From contig CASFTW010000002.1 of assembly GCA_949297785.1 (NCBI GenBank), positions 62,001 through 126,000 of the forward strand: a stretch of DNA of 64,000 nucleotides, given 5' to 3'. A program made the position numbers and the translations under genes. Below the pieces are notes generated by a model. The model worked only from the letters and a program-made list of their open reading frames with translations, did no database searches and had not been told where the DNA came from. Positions 42,004-49,797 of the stretch are shown here, in pieces. Position 1 is the stretch's first letter; each line of letters starts with the position of its first letter. Source of the DNA: an uncultured Spirochaetales bacterium (GTDB taxonomy: Bacteria > Spirochaetota > Spirochaetia > Sphaerochaetales > Sphaerochaetaceae).

Positions 42004-42009
42004 TAATCG

Positions 42010-42043
42010 AAGGGTTGTTACAGCGATGTAGCAGCCCTTTTTT
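42010..42043 (+). terminator. Terminator of tRNA-Thr
   Basis: 12-bp stem AAGGGTTGTTAC (42010-42021) / GTAGCAGCCCTT (42028-42039) with two G-T pairs, 6-base loop and a run of six Ts. Confidence 0.85.
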
Positions 42044-42075
42044 GATGCAACAACACTAACTATCCTGCTGTTTCG

Positions 42076-42104
42076 TTGACATGCACCGTGCTAGTTAGTA
42101 TTAT
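42076..42104 (+). promoter_or_regulatory. Strong promoter of the 56-residue protein gene
   Basis: Perfect TTGACA (42076-42081), 17-base spacer, TATTAT (42099-42104). One of the best promoters in the window. Confidence 0.7.
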
Positions 42105-42140
42105 AGTTTCAGTTTTGAGAATTCTGGAGGACGAAGAGAT

Positions 42141-42311
42141 ATGGCAGGTAATGTTTCTAAGAACGCTCACCGTGAAGGTGCCAAGATCTTAATGAGCAGA
42201 TGGGGTGGTGTTATCAAGATGAAGAGTGTTTTCGAAAACGGAAAGCTCCGCCACTATGCCGTATGCGAGAAGAGCGGCAACACTGCTCGCAAGGCAAAGG
42301 ATCTGATGTAA
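42141..42311 (+). CDS. Small basic protein of 56 residues, unknown, probably highly expressed
   Basis: Not recognised. The protein, starting MAGNVSKNAHREGAKILMSR and ending CEKSGNTARKAKDLM, is rich in lysine and arginine with two short hydrophobic strands (GGVIKMKSVFE and RHYAVCE), as in small ribosomal or nucleic-acid-binding proteins. It does not match L28, L31, L32, L33 or S21. It has a near-ideal promoter, an ATTCTGGAGG ribosome site nine or so bases before the ATG, and its own strong terminator, and so is a compact single-gene unit beside tRNA-Thr. These features argue that it is real and abundant. Confidence 0.7.
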   Translation: MAGNVSKNAHREGAKILMSRWGGVIKMKSVFENGKLRHYAVCEKSGNTARKAKDLM

Positions 42312-42335
42312 TCGGTTCAGATTCTTCATATGATG

Positions 42336-42360
42336 CCCCGGTTCTGGTCCGGGGTTTTTT
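42336..42360 (+). terminator. Terminator of the 56-residue protein gene
   Basis: GC-only stem CCCCGG (42336-42341) / CCGGGG (42349-42354) with a 7-base loop, then TTTTTT. Confidence 0.85.
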
Positions 42361-42457
42361 ATTTTCTGGTGTTGTATCTGTATTTTGTGTGTATTGACTA
42401 AAACATATATGTATTGAGAGCCATGCTGCGGTGTAGAATGCCGACTCTGGAGGATGT

Positions 42458-42910
42458 ATGAGAAATTTTCTTGAATTGCTTATGTGTGTATTGCTTGCGT
42501 TTGTCCTGCTTTCCAGCTGTCAGAGCAGTGAAAGCGCCGTTGATATGCAGCCGGATGAAGCCATGACCGCTGAATCAGTTCCTGCTGGGAATGCTGAGCC
42601 TGTACTGCCGGTAATTGAAGGTACAGTTACTGCAAATGGAATGACGCTCAGTTATGAGGCGTCAAACGGAAAAGCGGTGGTGTATTATCCTGAAGACGTT
42701 CCAGCAGCAGTCGTGAACGCATTCTTTGCATATTCATTCAGCAAGAGTCCGGCTCTTCTTGCCCAGACCTTCTTCACAATAAAGGAGCCCGGGGTGGTGG
42801 AGCTGACATTCTCATCTGCGGTTCCCGCTGCAACTTCACAGGCGCTTGTCAATGTTCTGGCATTGAATCTCGATGATTTTTCACAGAATTTCCTTCCATA
42901 CTATATGTGA
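42458..42910 (+). CDS. Lipoprotein with one divergent copy of the GYTLSYEA domain
   Basis: 150-residue predicted lipoprotein. Signal peptide with lipobox LLSSC, cysteine at position 21. After a short acidic linker, residues 55-150 form one copy of a domain shared with the next two genes: GMTLSYEASNGKAVVYYP, AVVNAFFAYSF, then a VVELTFSSAVPAATSQALVN helix. This copy is the most divergent. No known family was recognised. GGAGG precedes the ATG by five bases, and a TAGAAT box lies at 42434-42439. Confidence 0.75.
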   Translation: MRNFLELLMCVLLAFVLLSSCQSSESAVDMQPDEAMTAESVPAGNAEPVLPVIEGTVTANGMTLSYEASNGKAVVYYPEDVPAAVVNAFFAYSFSKSPALLAQTFFTIKEPGVVELTFSSAVPAATSQALVNVLALNLDDFSQNFLPYYM

Positions 42911-42960
42911 TGACACATCTGTGTATTCAGTAAAGAAAAACACGAGATGCATGCATGTGG

Positions 42961-42995
42961 AAAAGCGGAAAAAATGTGTCTTCTGACGCTTTTTT
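42961..42995 (+). terminator. Possible terminator after the first lipoprotein gene
   Basis: AAAAGCG (42961-42967) / CGCTTTT (42987-42993) with a long 19-base loop, then more Ts. The large loop lowers confidence. Confidence 0.45.
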
Positions 42996-43018
42996 CATTA
43001 TCTATTTGCTGCAAGTTG

Positions 43019-43027
43019 TGCTATGAT
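43019..43027 (+). promoter_or_regulatory. Extended -10 promoter of the second lipoprotein gene
   Basis: TGCTATGAT, an extended -10 element with no clear -35. The leader then holds AGATT/AATCT and AGGAGGAATAACAA before the GTG start. Confidence 0.45.
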
Positions 43028-43084
43028 TGATTCAATAGATTTTAAGAATCTGGCTTGTTCTTGAAAAATTAGGAGGAATAACAA

Positions 43085-43564
43085 GTGAAGAATTTAACTA
43101 AGTCGGTTTCCATCGTCTTAATGGCAGCTGTGCTTTCACTGGCTCTTATCGGATGTCAGAGCACTGCTCCTGTTGATTCGGTTCCGGAGATTGTAGTGCC
43201 GGTACCTGCTCCTGCAGCAGAAGCCCCTGCTCCTGCACCGGTAGTTGAGGAGGAGGTCGCAGCTCCTGAAGTTGCAAAAGAGACAGGCACTCTCTCATTC
43301 TATGGTTATACACTCAGCTATGAGGCTGTACCAGGTGAGGCAAAGGTGACATATCCTGCAATCATCACTGAAGCTGATGTTGATGCATTCTTTGCATATG
43401 CATTCGGCAACCACAGTGATATTCTCTCCGGTGTCTACTATGATGTGACAGGTCCCGGTGAAATGGTTGTGACATTCCCTGAGTCTGTTACAGTAGCCGA
43501 TGCTGCAGCTGTTGTCGATCTTCTTGCAGGCGATCTTGAAACTTTCGCAGCTCCGTATCTTTAA
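43085..43564 (+). CDS. Lipoprotein with one GYTLSYEA domain
   Basis: 159-residue predicted lipoprotein, GTG start at 43085 behind AGGAGG. The signal peptide ends in ALIGC with the lipid cysteine at 24. An Ala-Pro-Glu linker (residues 30-65) leads to the domain (67-159): FYGYTLSYEAVPGEAKVTYP, DVDAFFAYAFGNHSDILSG, VYYDVTGPGEMVVTFP, and a final helix ADAAAVVDLLAGDLETF. The first 60 residues and the ribosome site are nearly identical to the next gene, showing a recent tandem duplication. Function unknown; probably anchored in the outer or inner membrane facing the periplasm. Confidence 0.8.
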   Translation: MKNLTKSVSIVLMAAVLSLALIGCQSTAPVDSVPEIVVPVPAPAAEAPAPAPVVEEEVAAPEVAKETGTLSFYGYTLSYEAVPGEAKVTYPAIITEADVDAFFAYAFGNHSDILSGVYYDVTGPGEMVVTFPESVTVADAAAVVDLLAGDLETFAAPYL

Positions 43565-43613
43565 TCTGATACAATGAATATCCTGGAAAACAGGATCTAT
43601 AGAAGAGTAAATG

Positions 43614-43640
43614 CCCCGTTCATCTGAGACGGGGTTTCTT
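43614..43640 (+). terminator. Terminator of the second lipoprotein gene
   Basis: CCCCGT (43614-43619) / ACGGGG (43629-43634), 9-base loop, then TTTCTTATTTTT. A second hairpin, ATCCTG/CAGGAT, sits just upstream near 43580-43596. Confidence 0.75.
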
Positions 43641-43877
43641 ATTTTTGCAGATTTTTTCACCTTTGATGTTGCAGCAGCCGGCCGGCTGTGAGAAACACTG
43701 ATAATGCATAATTACTCATCCGGATATCCTGAAAGCATGGTTTTTGAAACAATTTTGTAAAAATTTGAAAAAATATGGTTTTTGTGCTCCTTTTTTTGTT
43801 ACCTGTTTGATATAAGGCATGTTATTATTAGCACGACGGATTTTTAATCTGCGTCTGAAAAAAGAGGAGGATAACAA
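43641..43877 (+). promoter_or_regulatory. Gap before the third lipoprotein gene with extended -10 promoter
   Basis: The 313 bases between the two genes hold the terminator above, an AT-rich stretch, and TGTTATTAT (43820-43828), an extended -10 like that of the preceding paralogue. AGGAGGATAACAA precedes the GTG. No other gene is seen. Confidence 0.45.
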
Positions 43878-46298
43878 GTGAAGCGTTTTATTAACTCACT
43901 TTCCATCATTTTAATGGCAGCCGTGCTTTCACTGGCACTTGTCGGATGTCAGAGCACCGCTCCTGTTGATTCTGTTCCACAGATAGAAGTACCGGTACCC
44001 GCTCCTGCAGCAGAAGCTCCGGCCCCGGCTCCGGAAGTGGAGGAAGAAGCGGAAACACCGGCTGCTGTTGCACAAGAGAGTACACCTGTTGTCATGAAGG
44101 AAGCAGGTTCCCTCTCATTCTACGGCTATACACTCAGCTATGAGGCTGTTCCCGGCAAGGCTGAAATCACATACCCTTCATTCATCACGGAAGATGAGGT
44201 TAATGCTTTCTTTGCTTATGCCGCAAAGAATCATGGAAACCTGCTTTCAGGTGTTTACTATGATGTGACAGGCGCTGGCAGCATGAGTGTGACTTTCCCG
44301 GAGAATGTCACGGTTGCAGATGCAAGTGCGGTTGTGGATATTCTTTCTGCCGATCTTGCCGCTTTTGTGGCTGATTATCTCGGTATTGAGGAAGAAGAAG
44401 TTGTCATGACTGTCGAGAACCAGGTTGTTTCCATTCCTGCAAAGGAGACAGGTTCTCTCTCATATTACGGTTATACGCTCAGCTATGAAGCCGTACCCGG
44501 CAAGGCAGTGGTCTCGTATCCTTCATTCATTACGGAAGATGAGATTGATGCATTCTTCTCATATGCTGCTGAAAACCATGGTGATCTGCTTTCAGGAGTC
44601 TATTATGATGTGACCGGTGAGGGACAGATGACCATCACATTCCCCGAGGATGTAACGGTCGCTGATGCAGGAGCAGTCGTCAATGTTCTCTCAGCGGATC
44701 TGTCAGCTTTCATCTCTGATTACCTTGCGCCTGAAGAAGAACCTGTTGCTGCTGTTGAACTTCCAGCCCGGAAACCGATGCCGGCAGGTAAAGAGTATCC
44801 ATATGGAGTCACAGGTATCGTGAAGTCCGAGGGTGATGATACATTCAACCTTTACGTCGTTCATACAAATGATGTCCATGCAAGAATTACGGAAGGCGAG
44901 GACGGTTCGATGGGGTATGCAAAGCTCTCGACACTTCTCAAAATGGGCCGCTCCGTGACGGACAACATTCTTGTTCTTGATGCCGGTGACGTCCTTCATG
45001 GAACAAATCTTGCAAACGTGTTTGAAGGCGAGTCTGTCGGTATTCTTCTTACAATGCTCGGCTATGATGCCGTAAGTCCCGGCAACCATGACTTCAATTA
45101 CGGAGCCGCACAGCTTGAGGAACTTGCTGCACTCAGCGATGCTATGGGAGGTCCCAAGGTTCTTGCAGCCAACATTGTTGACGGGAAGGGAAATTTCGTC
45201 TTCCAGCCTTATCAGGTGTATGAGTTCAACGGTTTTGACGTAGTGGTCATCGGACTCTCCACACCGGATACAAAGACAAAGTCGCATCCGAAGAATACTG
45301 AAGGTCTCACATTCTGGGATGATTCCTATCTCCAGTATGCCCAGAGCGCAATTGATCTTGCTCATGAGATCGGCGATTACGTTATAGTCCTTGGCCATAT
45401 GGGTCTCGGTGAGGACGGAACGGTAGGAATGACTTCCGAAGATATCTGCACATACATTGACGGCATCGACCTTTTTGTCGACGGTCACAGTCATACTGTT
45501 CTTGAGAACGGTCTTGAAGTCAATGATTCCCTCATTGTTTCAACCGGTCAGTACCTCAACAACGTAGGTGTTGTTGAAATCCAGGTTGCTGACGGTCAGG
45601 CTGAAGGAGAGACAGCTATTCTCATTCCTGCATCTGCCGTAATCGATCCTTCGACAAGCCAGCTTGCAAAGAGTCTCGGCATCACGAAGGTTGCTGATGA
45701 TCCTGAAGTCACGGCATATGTTGACAAGCTCAATGCGGAACTTGATGAGAGATTCAGCGAAGTCGTGGCAAATGTCCCGGTATTCCTTGACGGAGAGAGG
45801 GCAAACGTCAGAACAAAGCAGACAAATCTTTCACGTCTTATCTGTGAGGCTCTGACTGCTGAAACCGGTTCTGATTTCACCATCATCAACGGAGGCGGAA
45901 TCAGGGCTTCCATTGAAGCCGGAGATGTCACTCTCGGTGATATCAACAATGTTCTTCCGTTCACGAATACCATTGCCGTATGTGAAATGACAGGCGAGCA
46001 GGTTCTGGAAGCTCTTGAATTCGGCTATTCGCTTATTCCGGAGCAGAACGGAGGTTTTGCACAGAGTGATCTCAAAGTTGTTTACAGCCGCTTTGCAGAA
46101 CCGGGAAGCAGAATACGCCGTGTCCTTCTTCCGGACGGTACTCCGCTTGACACTTCTGCAACATACCTTGTGACAACCAACGACTTCATGGCAGCCGGCG
46201 GTGACGGTTTCACGATGTTCGGTGATGTTGTCCAGGAAGGAGGTCTTCTCAACGAAGCTTTCGCAGATTACCTTGCACAGGTATATCCTGCAGAATAA
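43878..46298 (+). CDS. Lipoprotein: two GYTLSYEA domains fused to a UshA-type 5'-nucleotidase
   Basis: 806-residue surface or periplasmic enzyme, GTG start behind AGGAGG. Lipobox ALVGC, cysteine 24; Ala/Pro/Glu linker; domain copies at about 76-168 and 191-283; then a metallophosphatase from about 325. That part has LYVVHTNDVHAR (metal DxH), VLDAGDVLHG, SPGNHDFNYG, VILGHMG and VDGHSHT, and the C-terminal nucleotide-binding domain has INGGGIRASIEAG and LPFTNTIAV. UshA relatives hydrolyse extracellular nucleotides to nucleosides for uptake. The extra domains are absent from standard UshA, suggesting binding to cell wall, surface or ligand. It ends in its own terminator. Confidence 0.88.
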   Translation: MKRFINSLSIILMAAVLSLALVGCQSTAPVDSVPQIEVPVPAPAAEAPAPAPEVEEEAETPAAVAQESTPVVMKEAGSLSFYGYTLSYEAVPGKAEITYPSFITEDEVNAFFAYAAKNHGNLLSGVYYDVTGAGSMSVTFPENVTVADASAVVDILSADLAAFVADYLGIEEEEVVMTVENQVVSIPAKETGSLSYYGYTLSYEAVPGKAVVSYPSFITEDEIDAFFSYAAENHGDLLSGVYYDVTGEGQMTITFPEDVTVADAGAVVNVLSADLSAFISDYLAPEEEPVAAVELPARKPMPAGKEYPYGVTGIVKSEGDDTFNLYVVHTNDVHARITEGEDGSMGYAKLSTLLKMGRSVTDNILVLDAGDVLHGTNLANVFEGESVGILLTMLGYDAVSPGNHDFNYGAAQLEELAALSDAMGGPKVLAANIVDGKGNFVFQPYQVYEFNGFDVVVIGLSTPDTKTKSHPKNTEGLTFWDDSYLQYAQSAIDLAHEIGDYVIVLGHMGLGEDGTVGMTSEDICTYIDGIDLFVDGHSHTVLENGLEVNDSLIVSTGQYLNNVGVVEIQVADGQAEGETAILIPASAVIDPSTSQLAKSLGITKVADDPEVTAYVDKLNAELDERFSEVVANVPVFLDGERANVRTKQTNLSRLICEALTAETGSDFTIINGGGIRASIEAGDVTLGDINNVLPFTNTIAVCEMTGEQVLEALEFGYSLIPEQNGGFAQSDLKVVYSRFAEPGSRIRRVLLPDGTPLDTSATYLVTTNDFMAAGGDGFTMFGDVVQEGGLLNEAFADYLAQVYPAE
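44103..44726 (+). repeat. Tandem domain repeat inside the nucleotidase gene
   Basis: Two copies of about 279 bases at 44103-44381 and 44448-44726, clearly similar at DNA level (for example around ATACACTCAGCTATGA and its partner). Single related copies lie at 43283-43561 and, weaker, at 42620-42907. Confidence 0.8.
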
Positions 46299-46319
46299 CT
46301 GATACATCATTGCATGATG

Positions 46320-46350
46320 AGCTCCTGCCGTGAAAAGCGGGAGCTTTTGT
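46320..46350 (+). terminator. Terminator of the nucleotidase gene
   Basis: AGCTCCTGC (46320-46328) / GCGGGAGCT (46337-46345), one G-T pair, 8-base loop, then a T-rich tract. Confidence 0.8.
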
Positions 46351-46500
46351 TTTATTTTCTTCAAAAACAAGAATCCGTCTGATAAATACGTGAAACTTTT
46401 GTATCTGCAGCTTCTGAAATATGTTCAAATACTTTTTCGGCAGGGGGGTGTTATGTTTCCGTTGACAAAGATTGTGATTTGAATTTATTTTAAATTATCT

Positions 46501-46518
46501 ATTAAGCATATGTTTAAT
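46501..46518. promoter_or_regulatory. Palindrome upstream of the copper ATPase promoter
   Basis: ATTAAGCATATGTTTAAT, palindromic at 16 of 18 positions, 26 bases before the -35 box. A candidate site for a metal-responsive regulator; it does not match the CopY TACANNTGTA box. Confidence 0.35.
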
Positions 46519-46543
46519 AAATGTGGCAGGAAGAAAGTTAGCA

Positions 46544-46572
46544 TTGACTAAAAAATTCGCCTTCTCTATATT
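46544..46572 (+). promoter_or_regulatory. Promoter of the copper ATPase gene
   Basis: TTGACT (46544-46549), 17-base spacer, TATATT (46567-46572). Confidence 0.65.
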
Positions 46573-46592
46573 CTCAGTTGGGGAGATAAACA

Positions 46593-49154
46593 TTGAAAGA
46601 AGAAAAATTCAAAATAACGGGAATGAGCTGTGCAAGCTGCCAGACTCATATTCAGAAAGGTGTCGGCGACATGTCCGGCATGCAGGAGTGCACTGTCTCG
46701 CTGATGAACAACGAGATGGTATGCCGCTATGATGAGAGCAGGATTTCCGCATCCGATATCGAGAAAAAGGTAAGTGATATCGGATACGGTGCCAGCAGCA
46801 TGGAGAAGGGAAGCGGAGGAAGTGAAAAGGCCGGTTATAAAAGCGAATGGGAAGAAAGACGCAGAAGCGTTGAGGAAGAACAGCGCGGAATGAGGAAAAG
46901 GCTTGTCTGGTCAGTCATCATACTGATTCCCCTTCTGTATCTTGCCATGGGACATATGGCCGGCCTTCCCGTTCCTTCTGTCATCTCTGGTCTGGAAAGA
47001 AGTCCTGCATTTGCCTTCACGCAGCTGCTTCTGACAATCCCCGTGCTGATAATAAACAGGAAATTCTTCATCGGAGGACTGAAGGCTCTTTTCAAAAAGA
47101 ATCCGAACATGGACTCTCTTGTCGCCATCGGTTCCGGTTCTGCCTTCCTTTATGGAATATATGTGATATATGAAATGCTTTTCGCCCTTGCAGAAGGTGA
47201 TATGGCCTCGCTCCAGCATTTTTCGCATCTGCTCTACTTCGAGTCGTCAGCAACAATTCTGACCCTCGTCACGGTCGGAAAGTACATGGAGGCAAAGTCG
47301 AAAGCAAGAACCAGCAGTGCGCTTTCAAAGCTTGTCGATCTGACACCGGGCAAGGCGAGAATTCTGAAGGACGGTGTTGAAGTCGAGGTGAACAGCGAGG
47401 ATATCAAGGTTGGAGACATTGTCATCATCCGTCCAGGCGAGACTATTCCCGTCGACGGTCATGTAGTCAGCGGAAATGGATATGTGGATCAGAGTTCCAT
47501 TACCGGTGAAAGCATTCCCGTTGAAGTGAGCGAGGGCTCTCAGGTCATATCAGCAACGATAAACAGGAACGGAAGCTTCAATTTCAGGGCAGAGAGAGTG
47601 GGTGAGGACACTACGATCAGCCAGATCATCCATCTTGTGGATGATGCCTCAAACACAAAGGCTCCGATTGCAAGGCTTGCAGACAAGGTCGCCTATTATT
47701 TTGTTCCGTCTGTAATACTGATCGCGCTTGTCACTCTTGCTTCCTGGCTTATTGCCGGATACGGATTTGAGTTTGCATTCAATACCGCCATTTCCGTACT
47801 TGTTATTTCATGCCCGTGTGCGCTCGGCCTTGCAACGCCGGTTGCAATAATGGTTGCCACAGGCAAGGGCGCTGAAAGCGGTGTGCTCATCAAAAGCGCT
47901 GAGGCTCTTGAACATCTCAGGTCATGTGACACTGTCGTGATGGACAAGACAGGAACCATCACAACAGGACACATGAGTGTTGCGTCTGTGGTATCGCTTG
48001 ATCCTTTGCTGAGTGAGGATGATGTGCTGATGCTGCTTGCCAGTCTTGAGAAAGGCAGCGAACATCCTTTAGGCCGCGCAGTGGTCGAAAGCGCTCTGGA
48101 CAGAGGTATCATCCTTAAAAACGCTGATGATTTCCTTTCTGTATTCGGCCGCGGCGTTGAAGGTGTGCTGGATGGACGGAAGCTTTATGCGGGAAATATC
48201 AGATTCCTCAGGGAAAACGGTTATGAAGAGAAGGGAGATGAGATGAACCATGTAAGAAAAGCATGTACACCGATCTTCCTTTCCGACGGCAGAAGTCTTC
48301 TCGGTGCGGTAAGCATTTCCGACACTGTGAGAAGTGACAGCAGGCGTGCAATCGCAATGCTGAAGGATATGGGGCTTGACGTCATCATGCTGACAGGAGA
48401 CGGAAGGAGAAGTGCTGAAAGCGTTGCCGCGGATGTAGGTGTCACCTCCGTGATCTCCGATGTCCTTCCTCAGAACAAGGACAGTGTCATCTCAGATCTC
48501 AAGGCAAAGGGAAAGAAGGTGATCATGGTCGGTGACGGAATAAATGATGCCCCCTCCCTTGCCCGTGCGGATGTCGGCATAGCAATAGGTGCCGGTACCG
48601 ACATTGCAATTGAAGAAAGTGATATAGTGCTTGTAAAGAGTTCTCTTGTGGATGTCGTGAATGCAATCAGGCTCAGCCGCATGACAGTCAGGAACATACA
48701 CGAGAATCTCTTCTGGGCATTCATCTACAACTGTATCGGAATCCCTCTTGCAGCAGGTGTGCTCTATCCTGCATTCGGACTTCTTCTCTCTCCGATGATA
48801 GGATCTCTTGCAATGAGTCTGTCATCCGTGTGCGTTGTCTCAAATGCACTCAGACTGAATTTTTTCAGGCCGGAGAAAGCTGATGCAGAAGTAAAGGAAG
48901 AAAAGAAAACCGAAAAGAAAATAGAAGGAGAAAACAAGATGAAGAAAGAACTTTCGATTGAAGGAATGATGTGCGGCAACTGTGTGAAGCATGTTGACAA
49001 GGCACTCAGAGGTGTTGATGGTGTTGCTGATGCTGCAGTCTCGCTGGAAGGAAAGAATGCAGTCGTGACACTTGACAAGGATGTGTCTGATGAAGTCCTA
49101 AAGGCGGCTGTCACTGAGGAAGGTTATGAGGTCACTTCAGTGAAAACGCTTTAA
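46593..49154 (+). CDS. copA: Copper-exporting P1B-type ATPase with N- and C-terminal HMA domains
   Basis: Pumps monovalent copper out of the cytoplasm. The 853-residue protein starts at TTG 46593 behind GGGGAG. Order: HMA domain with GMSCASCQ (residues 10-17), membrane helices, actuator loop SSITGES, the CPC copper motif VISCPCALGLATP, phosphorylation site VMDKTGTITTG, SEHPLGRAV and GDGINDAPSLA. After the last helix a Lys/Glu linker joins a second HMA domain with GMMCGNC (residues about 791-797). A C-terminal HMA is unusual; it looks like a CopZ chaperone fused to the pump. CPC indicates Cu+ (or Ag+) rather than Zn/Cd. Confidence 0.94.
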   Translation: MKEEKFKITGMSCASCQTHIQKGVGDMSGMQECTVSLMNNEMVCRYDESRISASDIEKKVSDIGYGASSMEKGSGGSEKAGYKSEWEERRRSVEEEQRGMRKRLVWSVIILIPLLYLAMGHMAGLPVPSVISGLERSPAFAFTQLLLTIPVLIINRKFFIGGLKALFKKNPNMDSLVAIGSGSAFLYGIYVIYEMLFALAEGDMASLQHFSHLLYFESSATILTLVTVGKYMEAKSKARTSSALSKLVDLTPGKARILKDGVEVEVNSEDIKVGDIVIIRPGETIPVDGHVVSGNGYVDQSSITGESIPVEVSEGSQVISATINRNGSFNFRAERVGEDTTISQIIHLVDDASNTKAPIARLADKVAYYFVPSVILIALVTLASWLIAGYGFEFAFNTAISVLVISCPCALGLATPVAIMVATGKGAESGVLIKSAEALEHLRSCDTVVMDKTGTITTGHMSVASVVSLDPLLSEDDVLMLLASLEKGSEHPLGRAVVESALDRGIILKNADDFLSVFGRGVEGVLDGRKLYAGNIRFLRENGYEEKGDEMNHVRKACTPIFLSDGRSLLGAVSISDTVRSDSRRAIAMLKDMGLDVIMLTGDGRRSAESVAADVGVTSVISDVLPQNKDSVISDLKAKGKKVIMVGDGINDAPSLARADVGIAIGAGTDIAIEESDIVLVKSSLVDVVNAIRLSRMTVRNIHENLFWAFIYNCIGIPLAAGVLYPAFGLLLSPMIGSLAMSLSSVCVVSNALRLNFFRPEKADAEVKEEKKTEKKIEGENKMKKELSIEGMMCGNCVKHVDKALRGVDGVADAAVSLEGKNAVVTLDKDVSDEVLKAAVTEEGYEVTSVKTL
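48939..49154 (+). CDS. Possible stand-alone CopZ-like copper chaperone from an internal start
   Basis: Within copA, in frame, AAGGAG (48925-48930) lies eight bases before ATG 48939. Initiation there would release exactly 71 residues, MKKELSIEGMMCGNCVK onward, which is the size and motif layout of CopZ chaperones. The preceding 20 codons are a Lys/Glu linker, consistent with a former gene boundary. E. coli gets a free chaperone from copA by frameshifting, so a dual product has precedent, but here it is inference. Confidence 0.45.
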   Translation: MKKELSIEGMMCGNCVKHVDKALRGVDGVADAAVSLEGKNAVVTLDKDVSDEVLKAAVTEEGYEVTSVKTL

Positions 49155-49206
49155 TGTTTACAGCGCAACGAGATGATAAAAAGTTGAAAAAATACTCTGA
49201 AAACTA

Positions 49207-49235
49207 TTGAATAAAATTCCGTTTTCGCTTAGTAT
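49207..49235 (+). promoter_or_regulatory. Promoter of tRNA-Asn
   Basis: TTGAAT (49207-49212), 17-base spacer, TAGTAT (49230-49235). Confidence 0.5.
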
Positions 49236-49255
49236 TTTCATCGTTGCGTTAAGCA

Positions 49256-49329
49256 TTCCCCTTTAGCTCAGTCGGTAGAGCAGCGGACTGTTAATCCGCC
49301 TGTCGCAAGTTCAAATCTTGCAGGGGGAG
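49256..49329 (+). tRNA. tRNA-Asn (anticodon GUU)
   Basis: Acceptor stem TTCCCCT/AGGGGGA with one G-T pair, D arm GCTCAGTCGGTAGAGC, anticodon stem CGGA/TCCG with loop containing GTT, T arm GCAAG-TTCAAAT-CTTGC. CCA is not encoded. Confidence 0.95.
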
Positions 49330-49335
49330 CGATCG

Positions 49336-49366
49336 AAAGGCATTCTGGAAACAGGATGCCTTTCCT
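49336..49366 (+). terminator. Terminator of tRNA-Asn
   Basis: AAAGGCAT-t-CTG (49336-49347) pairs with CAG-g-ATGCCTTT (49352-49363) around a GAAA tetraloop; the T run is short. Confidence 0.65.
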
Positions 49367-49393
49367 GTTTTCAGGAGGAATGGAGGGTTTAAC

Positions 49394-49771
49394 GTGAAAA
49401 GGAACCTTGGAATCGCCAGATGCGGTCTTGCCTGCTGTCTGTGTTCTGAAAATGCCACATGCCGCGGCTGTAATTCAGGTGATTGTCCTGACAAAGACTG
49501 GTGCGAAAACAGAAAATGCTCATTGGAAAAAAGTGTTGATCACTGTTTCAGCTGCCATGAAACAGAGTGCAGAAAGGGAATGCTTTCCAAAATTAAACCG
49601 TATGGCTTTTCTCTGTTTGCACATAGATACGGAGATGAAAAGCTTCTTGACTGTCTTGAACGTAATGAGAAATATGGTGTGGTGTATCACCGGGAAGGTA
49701 TCACAGGGGACTATGATGATTTCACTGACGCGGAAGAACTTGTTTCATTCATATTGAATGGCAGAAAATGA
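49394..49771 (+). CDS. DUF3795 cysteine-rich protein
   Basis: 125-residue protein starting at GTG 49394 behind GGAGGG. The N-terminal half has ten or so cysteines in the DUF3795 pattern: ARCGLACCLCSE, CRGCNSGDC, KDWCENRKC and HCFSCHETEC. These probably bind zinc or an iron-sulfur cluster. The C-terminal half is helical and charged. Function of the family is unknown. It overlaps the long reading of the acetyltransferase gene, so the two likely form a small operon after tRNA-Asn. Confidence 0.85.
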   Translation: MKRNLGIARCGLACCLCSENATCRGCNSGDCPDKDWCENRKCSLEKSVDHCFSCHETECRKGMLSKIKPYGFSLFAHRYGDEKLLDCLERNEKYGVVYHREGITGDYDDFTDAEELVSFILNGRK

Positions 49772-49797
49772 TCCGTCTTGTATCTCAGGAGAGAATA

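Noticed and set aside
42141-42311. Ribosomal protein L28 for the 56-residue protein
   Set aside because: It lacks the L28 start (CxxTGK, NNVSHANNKTKR); similarity is limited to size and charge.
44703-45494. 263-residue minus-strand frame opposite the nucleotidase
   Set aside because: Antisense shadow of the metallophosphatase domain.
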